Shown piece after piece: positions 8,526-17,809 of a stretch of 64,000 nt of DNA. The stretch spans positions 1 to 64,000 of the forward strand of contig QFNE01000001.1 of NCBI GenBank assembly GCA_003240735.1, read 5' to 3'. This DNA comes from Paracoccus denitrificans. GTDB lineage: Bacteria > Pseudomonadota > Alphaproteobacteria > Rhodobacterales > Rhodobacteraceae. Both the position numbers and the translations under genes were made by a program. The notes under the pieces were generated by a model. The model was not told the DNA's origin. It worked only from the letters and a program-made list of their open reading frames with translations, and searched no databases. Every line of letters begins with the position of its first letter. Position 1 is the first letter of the stretch.

Positions 8526-9557
8526 TTACTTCGACATGACCGTTTCGGCTTCTACGGCAGCCTGCGTTGCCGCCAGTTCCGGGTCGGGAACCAGGCCGTA
8601 GTTGGCCAGCGGGCCACCCGGACCGGCGATTTCGTCCGAGACGAAGAACGCGGCGTATTCCTTCAGGCCCGGAATGACGCCGATGTGGTCTTTCTTGACG
8701 TAGAAGAACAGCGGACGCGACACCGGGTATTCGCCCTTGGCGATGGCATCGACCGACGGCGTGATGCCGTTCACGGTGGCCACCTTCAGCTTGTCGGTAT
8801 TGCTTTCATAGAAGGCCAGACCGAACACACCCACACCGTTCTTCGCGCTTGCGATACGGGCCAGCGTTTCGGTGTAGTCGCCGTCGATGTCGACCGACTT
8901 GCCATCGGTGCGGACTTCCTTACATGCGGCTTCGGCTTTCTTCTCGTCGCCCAGGTCCTTGGCGAAGACTTCCAGCGCGCCGGCTTCTTTGCAGCCTTCG
9001 ATCAGGACTTTTTCTTCGAACACTTCACGGGTGCCGTGCTTGGTGCCCGGGATGAAGGTCAGGATTTCCTGATCGGGCAGCGAGTCGTTGACCGCTTTCC
9101 AGGTGGCCGCATCGTTCGGGGCGGTCTTGCCGTCCTTGACGACGTTCTTGGCCAGCGCCAGGAATACGTCTTTCGGGGTCAGGGCAAAGTCCGGGCCGTT
9201 GATGTCGGATGCAAAGACGATCCCGTCATAACCGATGCGGACTTCCATGATGTTGCTGACGCCGTTTGCGGCACAGGCTTCGATCTCGGCCGGCTTGATC
9301 GGGCGAGAAGAGTTGGCGATGTCGATGGTGTTTTCGCCGACGCCTTCGCAGAACTGCTTGAGGCCAGCGGACGAACCGCCCGATTCAACGACCGGTGCTG
9401 GGAAATCGGTGTTCTCGGCAAATGCTTCGGCCACGATGGTGGCATAGGGCAGAACGGTGGACGAGCCGGACACCTGGATCTGGTCGCGGGCAGCAGCAGC
9501 CGTCGCCGACACGGCCATCAGGGTCAGCACCGACGCGGAAATCTTCATCATGTTCAT
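8526..9557 (-). CDS. pstS: Phosphate-binding periplasmic protein PstS
   Basis: 343 residues from ATG 9557, chosen because AGGA lies seven bases upstream and the signal peptide (MKISASVLTLMAVSATAAAA) then begins at once; a longer frame to 9614 is unsupported. Phosphate-binding signatures of the PstS family are visible: SGSSTV near the mature N-terminus and ESGGSSAGLK. It captures periplasmic phosphate for PstCAB. It is first in the operon, directly under a Pho box. Confidence 0.95.
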   Translation of the reverse strand: MNMMKISASVLTLMAVSATAAAARDQIQVSGSSTVLPYATIVAEAFAENTDFPAPVVESGGSSAGLKQFCEGVGENTIDIANSSRPIKPAEIEACAANGVSNIMEVRIGYDGIVFASDINGPDFALTPKDVFLALAKNVVKDGKTAPNDAATWKAVNDSLPDQEILTFIPGTKHGTREVFEEKVLIEGCKEAGALEVFAKDLGDEKKAEAACKEVRTDGKSVDIDGDYTETLARIASAKNGVGVFGLAFYESNTDKLKVATVNGITPSVDAIAKGEYPVSRPLFFYVKKDHIGVIPGLKEYAAFFVSDEIAGPGGPLANYGLVPDPELAATQAAVEAETVMSK

Positions 9558-9645
9558 GGCAGAATCCTGCATTAGACATTGTTGCGGTTCAGGGTCAGCG
9601 GACCCTTTGGCCACGCGTCAGGTAACGCTGGAATATGTCGGTTTC

Positions 9646-9663
9646 ATGACAGGTTTTCGACAG
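9646..9663 (-). promoter_or_regulatory. Pho box upstream of pstS
   Basis: On the minus strand the sequence is CTGTCGAAAACCTGTCAT, two 7-base repeats at the 11-base period of the PhoB site. A weaker third repeat (CCGACAT) follows at the same phase. It ends about 88 bases before the pstS ATG. A possible -10 (CATATT or TATTCC) lies about 10 bases downstream, the expected geometry for PhoB replacing a -35 element. Confidence 0.8.
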
Positions 9664-9686
9664 TTTGGTGAAGGTGTCAAACAATC

Positions 9687-10013
9687 TCAGATATCGGCAA
9701 GCAGCGTCCTGCCGGATCGCTCCTCGATCTCGATCACCCACAGGTCGGGATCGGTTGCGCGGTCGCGGGCGATGCGGGCGTCGATGTCACGTTCCGCCCC
9801 CGCAGCAGTCTGAACGAACGGACGGGTGTCGGTTTCAAAGTCCCACTCGCGCCACCACAAGGTCGCCTGCCCGTCCAGCGTGGCGCATTTGACCATCACG
9901 GCCCCCGCGCTGTCGTCGCCATGCGCAACCACATAGGCCGGGATGTTTTCCAGACCCAGCCTGCGCAAATAGGCCGCGACCCAGATGTCCGCGCGCAGCC
10001 GGGGCTGGGCCAT
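9687..10013 (-). CDS. DUF1491 family protein
   Basis: 108 residues from ATG 10013, four bases after the era stop, so part of the lepB-rnc-era transcript. The N-terminus RLRADIWVAAYLRRL and the central tryptophan-rich strand match DUF1491, a small alphaproteobacterial family of unknown function that often follows era. No signal peptide or catalytic motif is apparent. A longer in-frame start at 10073 would lie inside era and is not supported. Confidence 0.8.
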   Translation of the reverse strand: MAQPRLRADIWVAAYLRRLGLENIPAYVVAHGDDSAGAVMVKCATLDGQATLWWREWDFETDTRPFVQTAAGAERDIDARIARDRATDPDLWVIEIEERSGRTLLADI

Positions 10014-10017
10014 CGGC

Positions 10018-10965
10018 TTACTTGCCGTCCTTGTAGTCGAGCCCCATTTCCGAATACCGCTCGGATTCATCAAGCCAGTTTTCGCGCAGGATCACGCGTA
10101 GAAACAGATGCACGTCGCGGCCCATGAATTCGCGCAGTTCAGTCCGCGCGGCCTGCCCGACGGCCTTGATGGTTTCCCCACCCTTGCCCAGCACAATCCC
10201 CTTGTGACCGGCCCGAGAGACATAGATCACCTGATCGATTCGCGCCGATCCGTCCGGGCGGTCTTCCCAGCTTTCGGTTTCGACGGTCAATTGATACGGG
10301 ATTTCCTCGTGCAGGCGCAGGGTCAGCTTTTCGCGCGTGATTTCGGCCGCGATCATACGCATCGGCAGGTCGGCCACCTGATCTTCGGGATAAAGCCACG
10401 GACCTTCGGGGACGCTGCCCGCCAGCCACGCCAGCAGGTCTTCGCAGCCATAGCCACGTTCAGCCGAGATCATGAAGGTGCGAGCAAAAGGGAACGCATC
10501 GTTCAGACGCTGGGACAGATCCAGCAGCTCTTCGGCCTTGACCCGGTCGATCTTGTTGATCGCCAGCGCCACCGGACGGTCGCCCGCCTTGTCGCGCAGT
10601 TCCGACAGGATCGCCTCGACCCCGTCGGTCAGGCCGCGATGCGCCTCGATCAGCAGAACGACGATGTCGGCGTCGGCCGCCCCGCCCCATGCCGCGGCCA
10701 CCATGCTGCGGTCCAGTCGACGGCGGGGTCGGAAAATGCCGGGGGTGTCCACGAACACCACCTGCGACGCGCCGTACATCGCGATGCCGCGGATCCGCGC
10801 GCGGGTCGTCTGGACCTTGTGGGTGACGATCGACACCTTGGCGCCGACCATGCGGTTCAGCAGCGTGGATTTCCCGGCGTTCGGTTCGCCAATCAACGCG
10901 ACGAAGCCGGCGCGGGTGCCGTCATGGGGTTGTGCGTCAGGCGCGGTGGTGGGGGCATCGGTCAT
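10018..10965 (-). CDS. era: GTPase Era
   Basis: 315 residues. The G domain has G1 GEPNAGKST, G3 DTPG and G4 NKID; the C-terminal KH domain contains VLGKGGETIKAVG. Era is an essential GTPase that binds the 3' end of 16S rRNA and aids 30S assembly. Its start overlaps the rnc stop by four bases, the usual rnc-era coupling. The first ~17 residues are an unstructured extension. Confidence 0.96.
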   Translation of the reverse strand: MTDAPTTAPDAQPHDGTRAGFVALIGEPNAGKSTLLNRMVGAKVSIVTHKVQTTRARIRGIAMYGASQVVFVDTPGIFRPRRRLDRSMVAAAWGGAADADIVVLLIEAHRGLTDGVEAILSELRDKAGDRPVALAINKIDRVKAEELLDLSQRLNDAFPFARTFMISAERGYGCEDLLAWLAGSVPEGPWLYPEDQVADLPMRMIAAEITREKLTLRLHEEIPYQLTVETESWEDRPDGSARIDQVIYVSRAGHKGIVLGKGGETIKAVGQAARTELREFMGRDVHLFLRVILRENWLDESERYSEMGLDYKDGK

Positions 10966-11663
10966 GGCGTGTCGTCCTTGGCGGCGGAGATCAGGTCCAG
11001 CAGCGCCTGCGCCGCCGCCTGCTCGATGTTGCGCTTGGTGTCCTGACCCGAGGCCTCTGCCGTGCGGCCGTCGGCCAGCGTCACCATGATCCGGAATTCA
11101 GGGGCGTGGTCGGGACCGGTACGGTCCACCACGTCGTATTGCGGGGGCGTCATGCCACGGGCCTGCGCCCATTCCTGCAACGCGGATTTGGGGTTGAAGG
11201 CGGCGTCCTCGGCAGTGTCCAGACGGCTGGACCACAGCCGCAGGATCACCGATTTCGCGGCATCGAACCCGGCATCCAGAAAGACGGCGGCCAGCACTGC
11301 CTCCATCGCGTCGCCAAGGATCGCGTCCTTGCGCCGCCCGCCGGTCAGCATCTCGGACCGGCCAAGCTTGAGCACATCCCCCAGCCCGATTTCGCGGGCA
11401 ACGTCGGCGCAGGCTTCGGCCCGGACCAGCGCGTTCAGCCGGGGGGCCAACTGCCCCTCGGTCGCCGCGCGGTCGGCGGCCAGCAGCGCCTCGGCGATGG
11501 TGAGGCCCAGGACGCGGTCGCCCAGAAACTCCAACCGCTGGTTGTCGGGGCGCGTCGTCGATGCCACGGACCCGTGGGTCAGCGCACGCAACAGCAGTTC
11601 GGGCGCGCGGAATTCATGGCCCAGTCGGCGACTGAAAGCCTGAATCTCGGCCGCGGGCTTCAA
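10962..11663 (-). CDS. rnc: Ribonuclease III
   Basis: 233 residues. The signature RLEFLGDRVLGL marks the catalytic domain, and the second acidic cluster is in DAMEAVLAAVFLDAG. A double-stranded RNA-binding domain occupies about 155-225. It cleaves dsRNA in rRNA precursors and regulated mRNAs. It overlaps both lepB and era by four bases, so the three are translationally coupled. Confidence 0.96.
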   Translation of the reverse strand: MKPAAEIQAFSRRLGHEFRAPELLLRALTHGSVASTTRPDNQRLEFLGDRVLGLTIAEALLAADRAATEGQLAPRLNALVRAEACADVAREIGLGDVLKLGRSEMLTGGRRKDAILGDAMEAVLAAVFLDAGFDAAKSVILRLWSSRLDTAEDAAFNPKSALQEWAQARGMTPPQYDVVDRTGPDHAPEFRIMVTLADGRTAEASGQDTKRNIEQAAAQALLDLISAAKDDTP

Positions 11664-12448
11664 TGCACCGCCTTGAAGAAGCGATCACCGCGCCACGTCC
11701 AGAAATACAGCAGCGACTTGCCCGCGGACGAGAACATGATCCGGTCGGCGCGACCGATTAGGTATTCGGCTGGCACGAACCCAAGGCCACCAACGATGTT
11801 CGGGACCCGGCTGTCGGCCGAGTTGTCGCGGTTGTCGCCCATGAAGAAGTAGTTGCCTTCGGGCACGGTATAGACCGGCGTATTGTCCAAGGGACCGGCG
11901 TTGTTGGCGTTCAGCACGTCATGCGCGACGCCGTTCGGCAGGGTTTCGGTGAACACCTCGTTTTCGCAGGTGCCGCCTTCGGGAACCGGGTCGTTGATGC
12001 AGATCGGGATGCTTTGCTGCGGCCCTTGGGGTTCCTTCACCTCGGTGAAGGTGCCCTTGCGGACCTGCGGCACTTCCTGACCGTTCAGGAACAGCACGCC
12101 GTTGCGCATCTGGACCGTATCACCCGGCAGACCGATCAGCCGCTTGATGAAATCGACGCCCTGCGTCGGGTGGCGAAACACCACGACATCGCCTCGCTGC
12201 GGTTCCGACCCCAGCAGGCGGCCCGAGATCGGGCACATCGAGAACGGGCAGGAATGCGACGAGTAACCGTAGGCCATCTTGTTCACAAACAGGAAGTCGC
12301 CGATCAGCAGCGTATCCTTCATCGAGCCTGACGGGATCCAGAAAGGCTGGAAGAACAGCGTCCGGAAGATGCCTGCGATCAGCAGCGCCCAGAAAATCGT
12401 CTTCACGGTTTCCCAGATGCCCCCGTCGCCTTTCGCCTTGGTCGCCAT
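11660..12448 (-). CDS. lepB: Signal peptidase I
   Basis: 262 residues. One N-terminal membrane helix (about 10-30) precedes box B with the catalytic Ser (PSGSMKDTLLIGD) and box D/E with the general-base Lys (GVDFIKRLIGLPGD); GDNRDNSADSR is the C-terminal conserved box. It removes signal peptides from exported proteins on the periplasmic face. It is first in the lepB-rnc-era-DUF1491 unit. Confidence 0.96.
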   Translation of the reverse strand: MATKAKGDGGIWETVKTIFWALLIAGIFRTLFFQPFWIPSGSMKDTLLIGDFLFVNKMAYGYSSHSCPFSMCPISGRLLGSEPQRGDVVVFRHPTQGVDFIKRLIGLPGDTVQMRNGVLFLNGQEVPQVRKGTFTEVKEPQGPQQSIPICINDPVPEGGTCENEVFTETLPNGVAHDVLNANNAGPLDNTPVYTVPEGNYFFMGDNRDNSADSRVPNIVGGLGFVPAEYLIGRADRIMFSSAGKSLLYFWTWRGDRFFKAVH

Positions 12449-12518
12449 GTCGTGCCTCGATGCCGTTTCGCGCGTTCATGCTGCGCCTAGGCCAGCAAAG
12501 TCAAGCAACAGTGGGCCA

Positions 12519-12527
12519 GGGGGGGGG
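12519..12527 (+). repeat. G9 homopolymer in a divergent intergenic region
   Basis: Nine consecutive G lie between the divergent lepB and catalase-like genes. Such tracts can slip in replication. It is outside coding sequence; any effect on promoter spacing is speculative. Confidence 0.4.
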
Positions 12528-12648
12528 TCGCAGGGGACCATAGGTCGCCTGTCGCCGGCACCCTGCTGTCGCGACGTCAGGGGAACCTGTAATCAGGGAT
12601 ACCGTTAGGCCTTGACTGGTCAGCCACATCATAGCCCGAGCCAAGCCA

Positions 12649-13728
12649 TTGCCTTATGTCCCCTATTCCGACGACGTCGAGACGCCCTTCCCCGATGAGG
12701 CGCGCATCACCGCTGAAATCGTGGCCAAGATGGGTCAGATGCAGCGCGACAATGCCGACAAGCATCGCCACGCACATCGCGACGCCCATGCCAAAAGTCA
12801 CGCGATCCTGAAGGGGCGGCTGCGCGTGCATGACGGTCTGGACGATGATCTGGCGCAGGGCATTTTTTCCACGCCCGGCGAGTACGATGTTCTCGCCCGT
12901 CTGTCGTCGGCGCCAAGCGATATCCATACCGACCAGATCCCCGCGCCAAGAGGGTTCGCAATCAAGGTGATCGGCGTGCCGGGGGACCGGCTGTCGTCCG
13001 ACCTGGGCGGGTCCAATCAGGATTTCCTGCTGGTCAACATCCCGGTCTTGGCGTTCGGGGATGTCGGTAAATATCAGGAACTGCTGGGCCCGCTAGAGGC
13101 CAAGGCCAAGGCGCCCGAGTCGCTGCAACGGCTGGGCACGGCTGCCGCTCGCGGTGTCGTCGGCGTGGTTGAGGCGCTGGGGCGCGATCCCGGTGCGACG
13201 CTGCAGGGCCTTGCGTCGAACAACGACGTCATGCTGGCGGATACGTTCCACAGTCAGGCCGCAATCCGATACGGCGACCGGATCGCCAAGATATCTCTGA
13301 CCCCGGACGGCCCTGTCGAAAGTCTTGCGGGCCAGAAGATCGGTCGCGGGTTTTCGGCGATGCGCGACGCAATCGCGGAATGGTTTTCCGAAAACGGCGC
13401 GACCTATACCCTGCGGGCGCAGCTTTGCACTGATCTGGATGCGATGCCGGTCGAGGATGCGGCCATCCTATGGGACCCCGAGGCATCGCCACACCACCCC
13501 GTCGCCACGCTGACTTTCCCGCCGCAAGACCCCTACAGCCCCGGGCGTCGGGTGTGGGGCGACGACCACCTGGCCTTCAACCCGTGGAACGGCGTGACAG
13601 CGCACAGACCGCTGGGGTCGATCATGCGGGTTAGAAAGCCCGCCTATGAGCAGTCATCCCTGCAGCGCCACGCCCTGAACTGTGTGCCCCGGATGGAACC
13701 CGATACGCTGTCCGAGATCCCGGACTGA
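12649..13728 (+). CDS. Catalase-family haem protein
   Basis: 359 residues read from TTG 12649, giving MPYVPYSDDVET; the frame has no ATG near the family's usual N-terminus and the ribosome-binding site is weak. It resembles the minimal catalase-core proteins: an AHAKSHAILKGRL segment holds the distal His region and PRGFAIKVIG matches the RGFAVKFY strand of catalases. The classical C-terminal proximal-Tyr motif is not evident, so peroxidase or peroxygenase activity is as likely as true catalase activity. It forms a three-gene block with the next gene and a DyP peroxidase. Confidence 0.8.
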   Translation: MPYVPYSDDVETPFPDEARITAEIVAKMGQMQRDNADKHRHAHRDAHAKSHAILKGRLRVHDGLDDDLAQGIFSTPGEYDVLARLSSAPSDIHTDQIPAPRGFAIKVIGVPGDRLSSDLGGSNQDFLLVNIPVLAFGDVGKYQELLGPLEAKAKAPESLQRLGTAAARGVVGVVEALGRDPGATLQGLASNNDVMLADTFHSQAAIRYGDRIAKISLTPDGPVESLAGQKIGRGFSAMRDAIAEWFSENGATYTLRAQLCTDLDAMPVEDAAILWDPEASPHHPVATLTFPPQDPYSPGRRVWGDDHLAFNPWNGVTAHRPLGSIMRVRKPAYEQSSLQRHALNCVPRMEPDTLSEIPD

Positions 13729-13747
13729 GAACAAAAAGGAACAGCTT

Positions 13748-14446
13748 ATGTCCGAGGACACCAAAGACCCCCGCCTGAGCGATGAGACACGGTTGCAGGA
13801 ATGGCGCCGTCTGGCCGAGGAAATCGCCGCCGACGCGCCCGAGGTGGCTGGCATCGCCATCCGTCGCCTGATCAAGGACCACAATCCGCTGTATGACGGC
13901 ACCTCGCAATCCGCAGGTCGGGCCGGCCGCCAGTCGGGGAACGTATCCGAACTGACCGCCATCGCATCGGTCCGACCGGGCGGCGCGGACCGCCTGCGCC
14001 GGGTGTTCGAGTTGTCGAAGGGCAATTTCGACGGGGCGCAGAAGGTGTCGACCCTGCACGACATGCGCTTCGTCTTTTTCGATGACGACACCCGCATCAT
14101 CTTTGCGACCACCTACGACGGTGACTGGGACGCCTATATCAACGATTTCGCGACCAAGATTCCCGGGCTGATGGACCTGCTGTTCGCCAACATCGAAGGC
14201 TGGCCGGGCATCACCAGCCCAGAGGTCAAGGACTTCATCGCTGATCATCAGATCGACGCCAGCGGTTGGTTTGCGGCGAACCCGCAGGTGACGGTCGTCG
14301 ATGTGCGCCGCTTGCAGCGCATGGATCAGTCGGTCCAGACGTTTCTGGACGAAATGGCCGACAACACCGAAATGGACGATACGACCCGTAAGGCCCTGCG
14401 CACCTTGCAGGACCAGATTTCAATGCCGGTCGGGGTGGATTACTGA
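13748..14446 (+). CDS. Conserved hypothetical protein in peroxidase block
   Basis: 232 residues from ATG 13748 behind AAAAAGGA. No signal peptide or membrane helix is seen. It is soluble and acidic, with an aromatic-rich stretch near the middle (RFVFFDDDTRIIF, TTYDGDWDAYINDF) suggesting a ferredoxin-like alpha/beta fold. I do not recognise a named family. Its stop overlaps the DyP start by one base and it follows the catalase-like gene by 19 bases, so a role with those haem enzymes is inferred from context only. Confidence 0.75.
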   Translation: MSEDTKDPRLSDETRLQEWRRLAEEIAADAPEVAGIAIRRLIKDHNPLYDGTSQSAGRAGRQSGNVSELTAIASVRPGGADRLRRVFELSKGNFDGAQKVSTLHDMRFVFFDDDTRIIFATTYDGDWDAYINDFATKIPGLMDLLFANIEGWPGITSPEVKDFIADHQIDASGWFAANPQVTVVDVRRLQRMDQSVQTFLDEMADNTEMDDTTRKALRTLQDQISMPVGVDY

Positions 14447-15840
14447 TGTCTTTTCTGGAACGCCTTCGCGCCGCATTCACCCGCAACCGCGCCACCCTGC
14501 AGATGGACGAGATCCAGGGCCTGATCCTGCGTGACCGACCCGAGCCGTATTTCGGAATGCATGCGATGCTGCATGTCGATGACGCCGCAGGTGGCCGGGC
14601 TTTGGTGGCCGAACTGGCCAAGCACGTGCCGTCAGCCGATGACTGGTCGGACGACATGACCGCGTGGGTCGGTGTCGGGATCAGTCATGCCGGGCTGAAG
14701 GCGCTCGGTTTACCCGACGCCTCGCTTGACAGTTTTCCGGGACCGTTCCGGCAAGGCATGGCTGCGCGCGCGCACGATCTGCGCGATGTCGGCGAAAACG
14801 CGCCCGAGCATTGGGAAGACGCCTACAAGGACAATCATTGCCACATCGCCATGACCATCTATGCCGAGACAGAGGAGCGGATGGCCGAGGTCAAGGCGCA
14901 GGCGATGGCGATCTTTGATGCCGCGTCCGGTGTGACGCTGGTCGGCACGCATGATTTCGGGACTGACGAGGACGCGAAGAACCCCTTCGGATATCGCGAC
15001 TCGATCTCTCAGCCGACAATTGCGGGATCGGGGTTGGATGGCCATCCCGGTCAGGAGCGGGCGATCGCACCGGGTGAATTCATTCTGGGCGAGGACAGCG
15101 AATCCGGTGAACCTGTCGCCATGCCACAGCCCGATGTGCTGGGCCGCAACGGATCATTTATCGTGATGCGAAAATACCATTCCCGCGTGGGCGCCTTCAA
15201 CGACTTCCTGCGCGAACACGCCAAGGACGATCACGCTCAGGACCTGCTGGGCGCCAAGATGTTCGGCCGCTGGCGGTCTGGTGCACCGTTGGAATTGTCG
15301 CCCGAGCAGGACGACCCGGAACTGGGCGCCGATCCTGAACGCAACAACGACTTCACCTATGCCGACGACGCGCGCGGTTTGATCTGTCCGCACAGCGCAC
15401 ATGCCCGCCGGATGAACCCGCGTGGCAGTGAACTGTCGATCATGACGGACGAAAACATCCACCGCGTGATCCGTCGGTCATCGACGTTCGGGCCGAAATG
15501 GACGCGCGATCTGACGGCCGCCGATGATGCCGCCGAGGATCGCGGCATCTTCTTCATCTTCATCAGCGCACGGGCCTATGACACCATCGAATTCCTGCAG
15601 CAGGAATGGGTGAACCGGGGCAACTTCATCGATCTGGGGACCGAGCGTGACCCGGTCGTGGGGCTGCATCAGGACGCGGGCGTCTTTACCGTACCGGCAG
15701 ACCCGGTCCGCAAACGGGTCAACGGCGTGACGACGTTCAATCGTCTGCGGGGCGGCGAATATATGTTCATGCCGTCGCTGCCTGCCATGCGCTGGATCGG
15801 CGATGCCGGTTGGGAGAAGGGTGAACCGGGGGGCAGTTAG
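14446..15840 (+). CDS. Dyp-type peroxidase
   Basis: 464 residues, cytoplasmic (no Tat or Sec signal). The DyP signature GxxDG appears near residue 180 as GYRDS, so the catalytic Asp is kept but the final Gly is Ser. The proximal haem-ligand motif reads CPHSAHARRMNPRG. DyP enzymes use hydrogen peroxide to oxidise bulky substrates. It is translationally coupled to the preceding gene and ends inside a hairpin shared with the opposing ABC gene. Confidence 0.88.
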   Translation: MSFLERLRAAFTRNRATLQMDEIQGLILRDRPEPYFGMHAMLHVDDAAGGRALVAELAKHVPSADDWSDDMTAWVGVGISHAGLKALGLPDASLDSFPGPFRQGMAARAHDLRDVGENAPEHWEDAYKDNHCHIAMTIYAETEERMAEVKAQAMAIFDAASGVTLVGTHDFGTDEDAKNPFGYRDSISQPTIAGSGLDGHPGQERAIAPGEFILGEDSESGEPVAMPQPDVLGRNGSFIVMRKYHSRVGAFNDFLREHAKDDHAQDLLGAKMFGRWRSGAPLELSPEQDDPELGADPERNNDFTYADDARGLICPHSAHARRMNPRGSELSIMTDENIHRVIRRSSTFGPKWTRDLTAADDAAEDRGIFFIFISARAYDTIEFLQQEWVNRGNFIDLGTERDPVVGLHQDAGVFTVPADPVRKRVNGVTTFNRLRGGEYMFMPSLPAMRWIGDAGWEKGEPGGS

Positions 15841-15846
15841 CCCCCC
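15828..15846. terminator. Stem-loop over two convergent stop codons
   Basis: GGGGGGC and GCCCCCC form a 7-bp stem whose loop AGTTA carries most of both stop codons: TAG of the peroxidase gene (15838-15840) and TAA of the opposing ABC gene (15837-15839). There is no T-run. It could act on both strands. Confidence 0.5.
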
Positions 15847-17678
15847 AAGAACCCACCTGACTGACGATCCCAAAGCCGGGCATAGACCCCGCCTTTCGCC
15901 AGCAACTCGGCATGTGTGCCCTGTTCGGCGATCTTTCCCGCCTCCAGCACGATCAGGCGATCCATCGCGGCGATTGTCGACAGGCGGTGCGCAATGGCGA
16001 TCACCGTTTTGCCGACCATCAGGCGTTCCAGCTGCGCTTGAATCGCCGCCTCGACTTCGCTGTCGAGGGCGCTTGTCGCCTCATCCAGAACCAGAACGGG
16101 GGCATTCTTCAACGCGACGCGCGCAATCGCGATCCGCTGACGCTGACCGCCCGAGAGCTTGACCCCGCGTTCGCCGACCTGCGCATCCAGACCCTGAAGA
16201 CCCTTGGCGTCGGCCAGACGGGCGATGAACTCACCCGCTTCGGCAGTGTCGGCGGCGGCCAGGATTTCAGCCTCTGTCGCCTCGGGGCGGCCATAGGCGA
16301 TGTTGTCGCGAACCGACCTGTGCAGCAGGCTCGAATCCTGCGTAACGACCCCGATGGCTTCGCGCAGGCTGTCCTGTGTGACGTGGGCGATGTCCTGACC
16401 GTCGATCAGGATGCGCCCGCTGTCGACGTCGTGAAACCGCAGAAGCAGGTTCACCAGTGTCGACTTGCCGGCCCCCGACCGCCCGACAAGACCGATCCGT
16501 TCACCCGGCGCAATCGACAGCGTCAGATCGTTCAGGACCGCCCGCTGGCCGGGATTGGCCACCGCGTCATAGGCGAAGGTGACGTGATCGAACTCGACCT
16601 GACCCGACCCCACCAACAGGGGTTCCGCGTCGGGCGCATCATCGATCGTGCGGGTGACCGACAGGCTGGACATGCCGTCGCGCACGGTGCCGATGTTTTC
16701 GAAAAGCGCCGCGAATTCCCACATGATCCAGTGGCTCATGTTGTTCAGGCGCATGGCCAGCGGCACGGCCACGGCAACTGCGCCGACCTGCACGTTCCCG
16801 TTGACCCAAAGCCACAGCCCCAAGGCCGTGGTCGACCCGACAAGTGCCGCGTTCAGGATGTTCAGGCTGATGTCCTGCGTCGCGGCAATCCGCATCTGGC
16901 GATGAACCGCGCCCAGAAAGCTGTCCATCGATTCCCGGGCGAACGCCTCTTCCCGGGCCGAGTGGCTGAAAAGCTTGACCGTGGCGATATTGGTGTAGGC
17001 ATCGACGACCCGGCCGGTCATGGCCGCGCGCGCGCCTGCCTGCGCCTCGGCCGCGGCGGCCAGACGAGGGATCACGAACCACAACAGAATGGCGTACAGT
17101 AGCCCCCAGCAGATGAACGGCAGCGCCAGCCGCCAATCCTGCGTCGCGGCCACGACAAGGGCACCCACGAAATACACGACGACATAGACAGCGACGTCCA
17201 TGATCTTCATCGCGACTTCGCGCACGGCCAAAGCCGTCTGCATCAGCTTGGTCGCGATGCGGCCCGCAAATTCGTTCTGGAAGTAGTTCATCGACTGGCG
17301 CAGCAGATAGCGATGCGCCTGCCACCGCACCCGCTGCGGGAAATTGCCCAGCAGCGTCTGGTGCATGATCACCGCCGCAAGGACATTCAGAACCGGCAGT
17401 CCCACCAGCAAAAGAAGCGCCATCCAGATCATGCGCGACCATTCCGCCTGCATGAACGTCTCGGGCGTGCTTTCAGCCAGCCGGTTCACGAGATCGCCCA
17501 GATAGCCGAAAAGAACCACCTCGCCCGTGGCGATCAGGCCCGACAGCACGGCAAGCCCCACCAGCCACGGCAGGACGCCACGGGAATAGTGCAGGATGAA
17601 TGGCAACATGCGCCGAGGCGGCATGGTGGGTTGATCGGATGGATAGGGATCGATCCGACGCTCAAACCAACCGAACAT
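15837..17678 (-). CDS. ABC exporter, fused permease and ATPase
   Basis: 613 residues from MFGWFERRIDPYPSD; a longer frame to 17795 lacks support. The N-terminal type I exporter membrane domain has six predicted helices (about 35-330). The ATPase domain follows, with Walker A GRSGAGKST, signature LSGGQRQR, Walker B VLVLDEATS and the H-loop IAHRLST. It belongs to the MsbA/MdlB-like multidrug or lipid exporter group and would work as a homodimer, since no partner half-transporter is adjacent. The substrate cannot be told. Confidence 0.9.
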   Translation of the reverse strand: MFGWFERRIDPYPSDQPTMPPRRMLPFILHYSRGVLPWLVGLAVLSGLIATGEVVLFGYLGDLVNRLAESTPETFMQAEWSRMIWMALLLLVGLPVLNVLAAVIMHQTLLGNFPQRVRWQAHRYLLRQSMNYFQNEFAGRIATKLMQTALAVREVAMKIMDVAVYVVVYFVGALVVAATQDWRLALPFICWGLLYAILLWFVIPRLAAAAEAQAGARAAMTGRVVDAYTNIATVKLFSHSAREEAFARESMDSFLGAVHRQMRIAATQDISLNILNAALVGSTTALGLWLWVNGNVQVGAVAVAVPLAMRLNNMSHWIMWEFAALFENIGTVRDGMSSLSVTRTIDDAPDAEPLLVGSGQVEFDHVTFAYDAVANPGQRAVLNDLTLSIAPGERIGLVGRSGAGKSTLVNLLLRFHDVDSGRILIDGQDIAHVTQDSLREAIGVVTQDSSLLHRSVRDNIAYGRPEATEAEILAAADTAEAGEFIARLADAKGLQGLDAQVGERGVKLSGGQRQRIAIARVALKNAPVLVLDEATSALDSEVEAAIQAQLERLMVGKTVIAIAHRLSTIAAMDRLIVLEAGKIAEQGTHAELLAKGGVYARLWDRQSGGFLGG

Positions 17679-17809
17679 GGGTCTGGTCTTTCGCTTTGGA
17701 AATTGGAGTGATCTTGGGTAGACGCTTGTGCAGGTCCCGTGCGCATCCGTCAAGCCGCGTGGCGCCACTGGCGTCGGGCGATGAAGCGCCGCCATCCAGT
17801 TGAGTGGCT

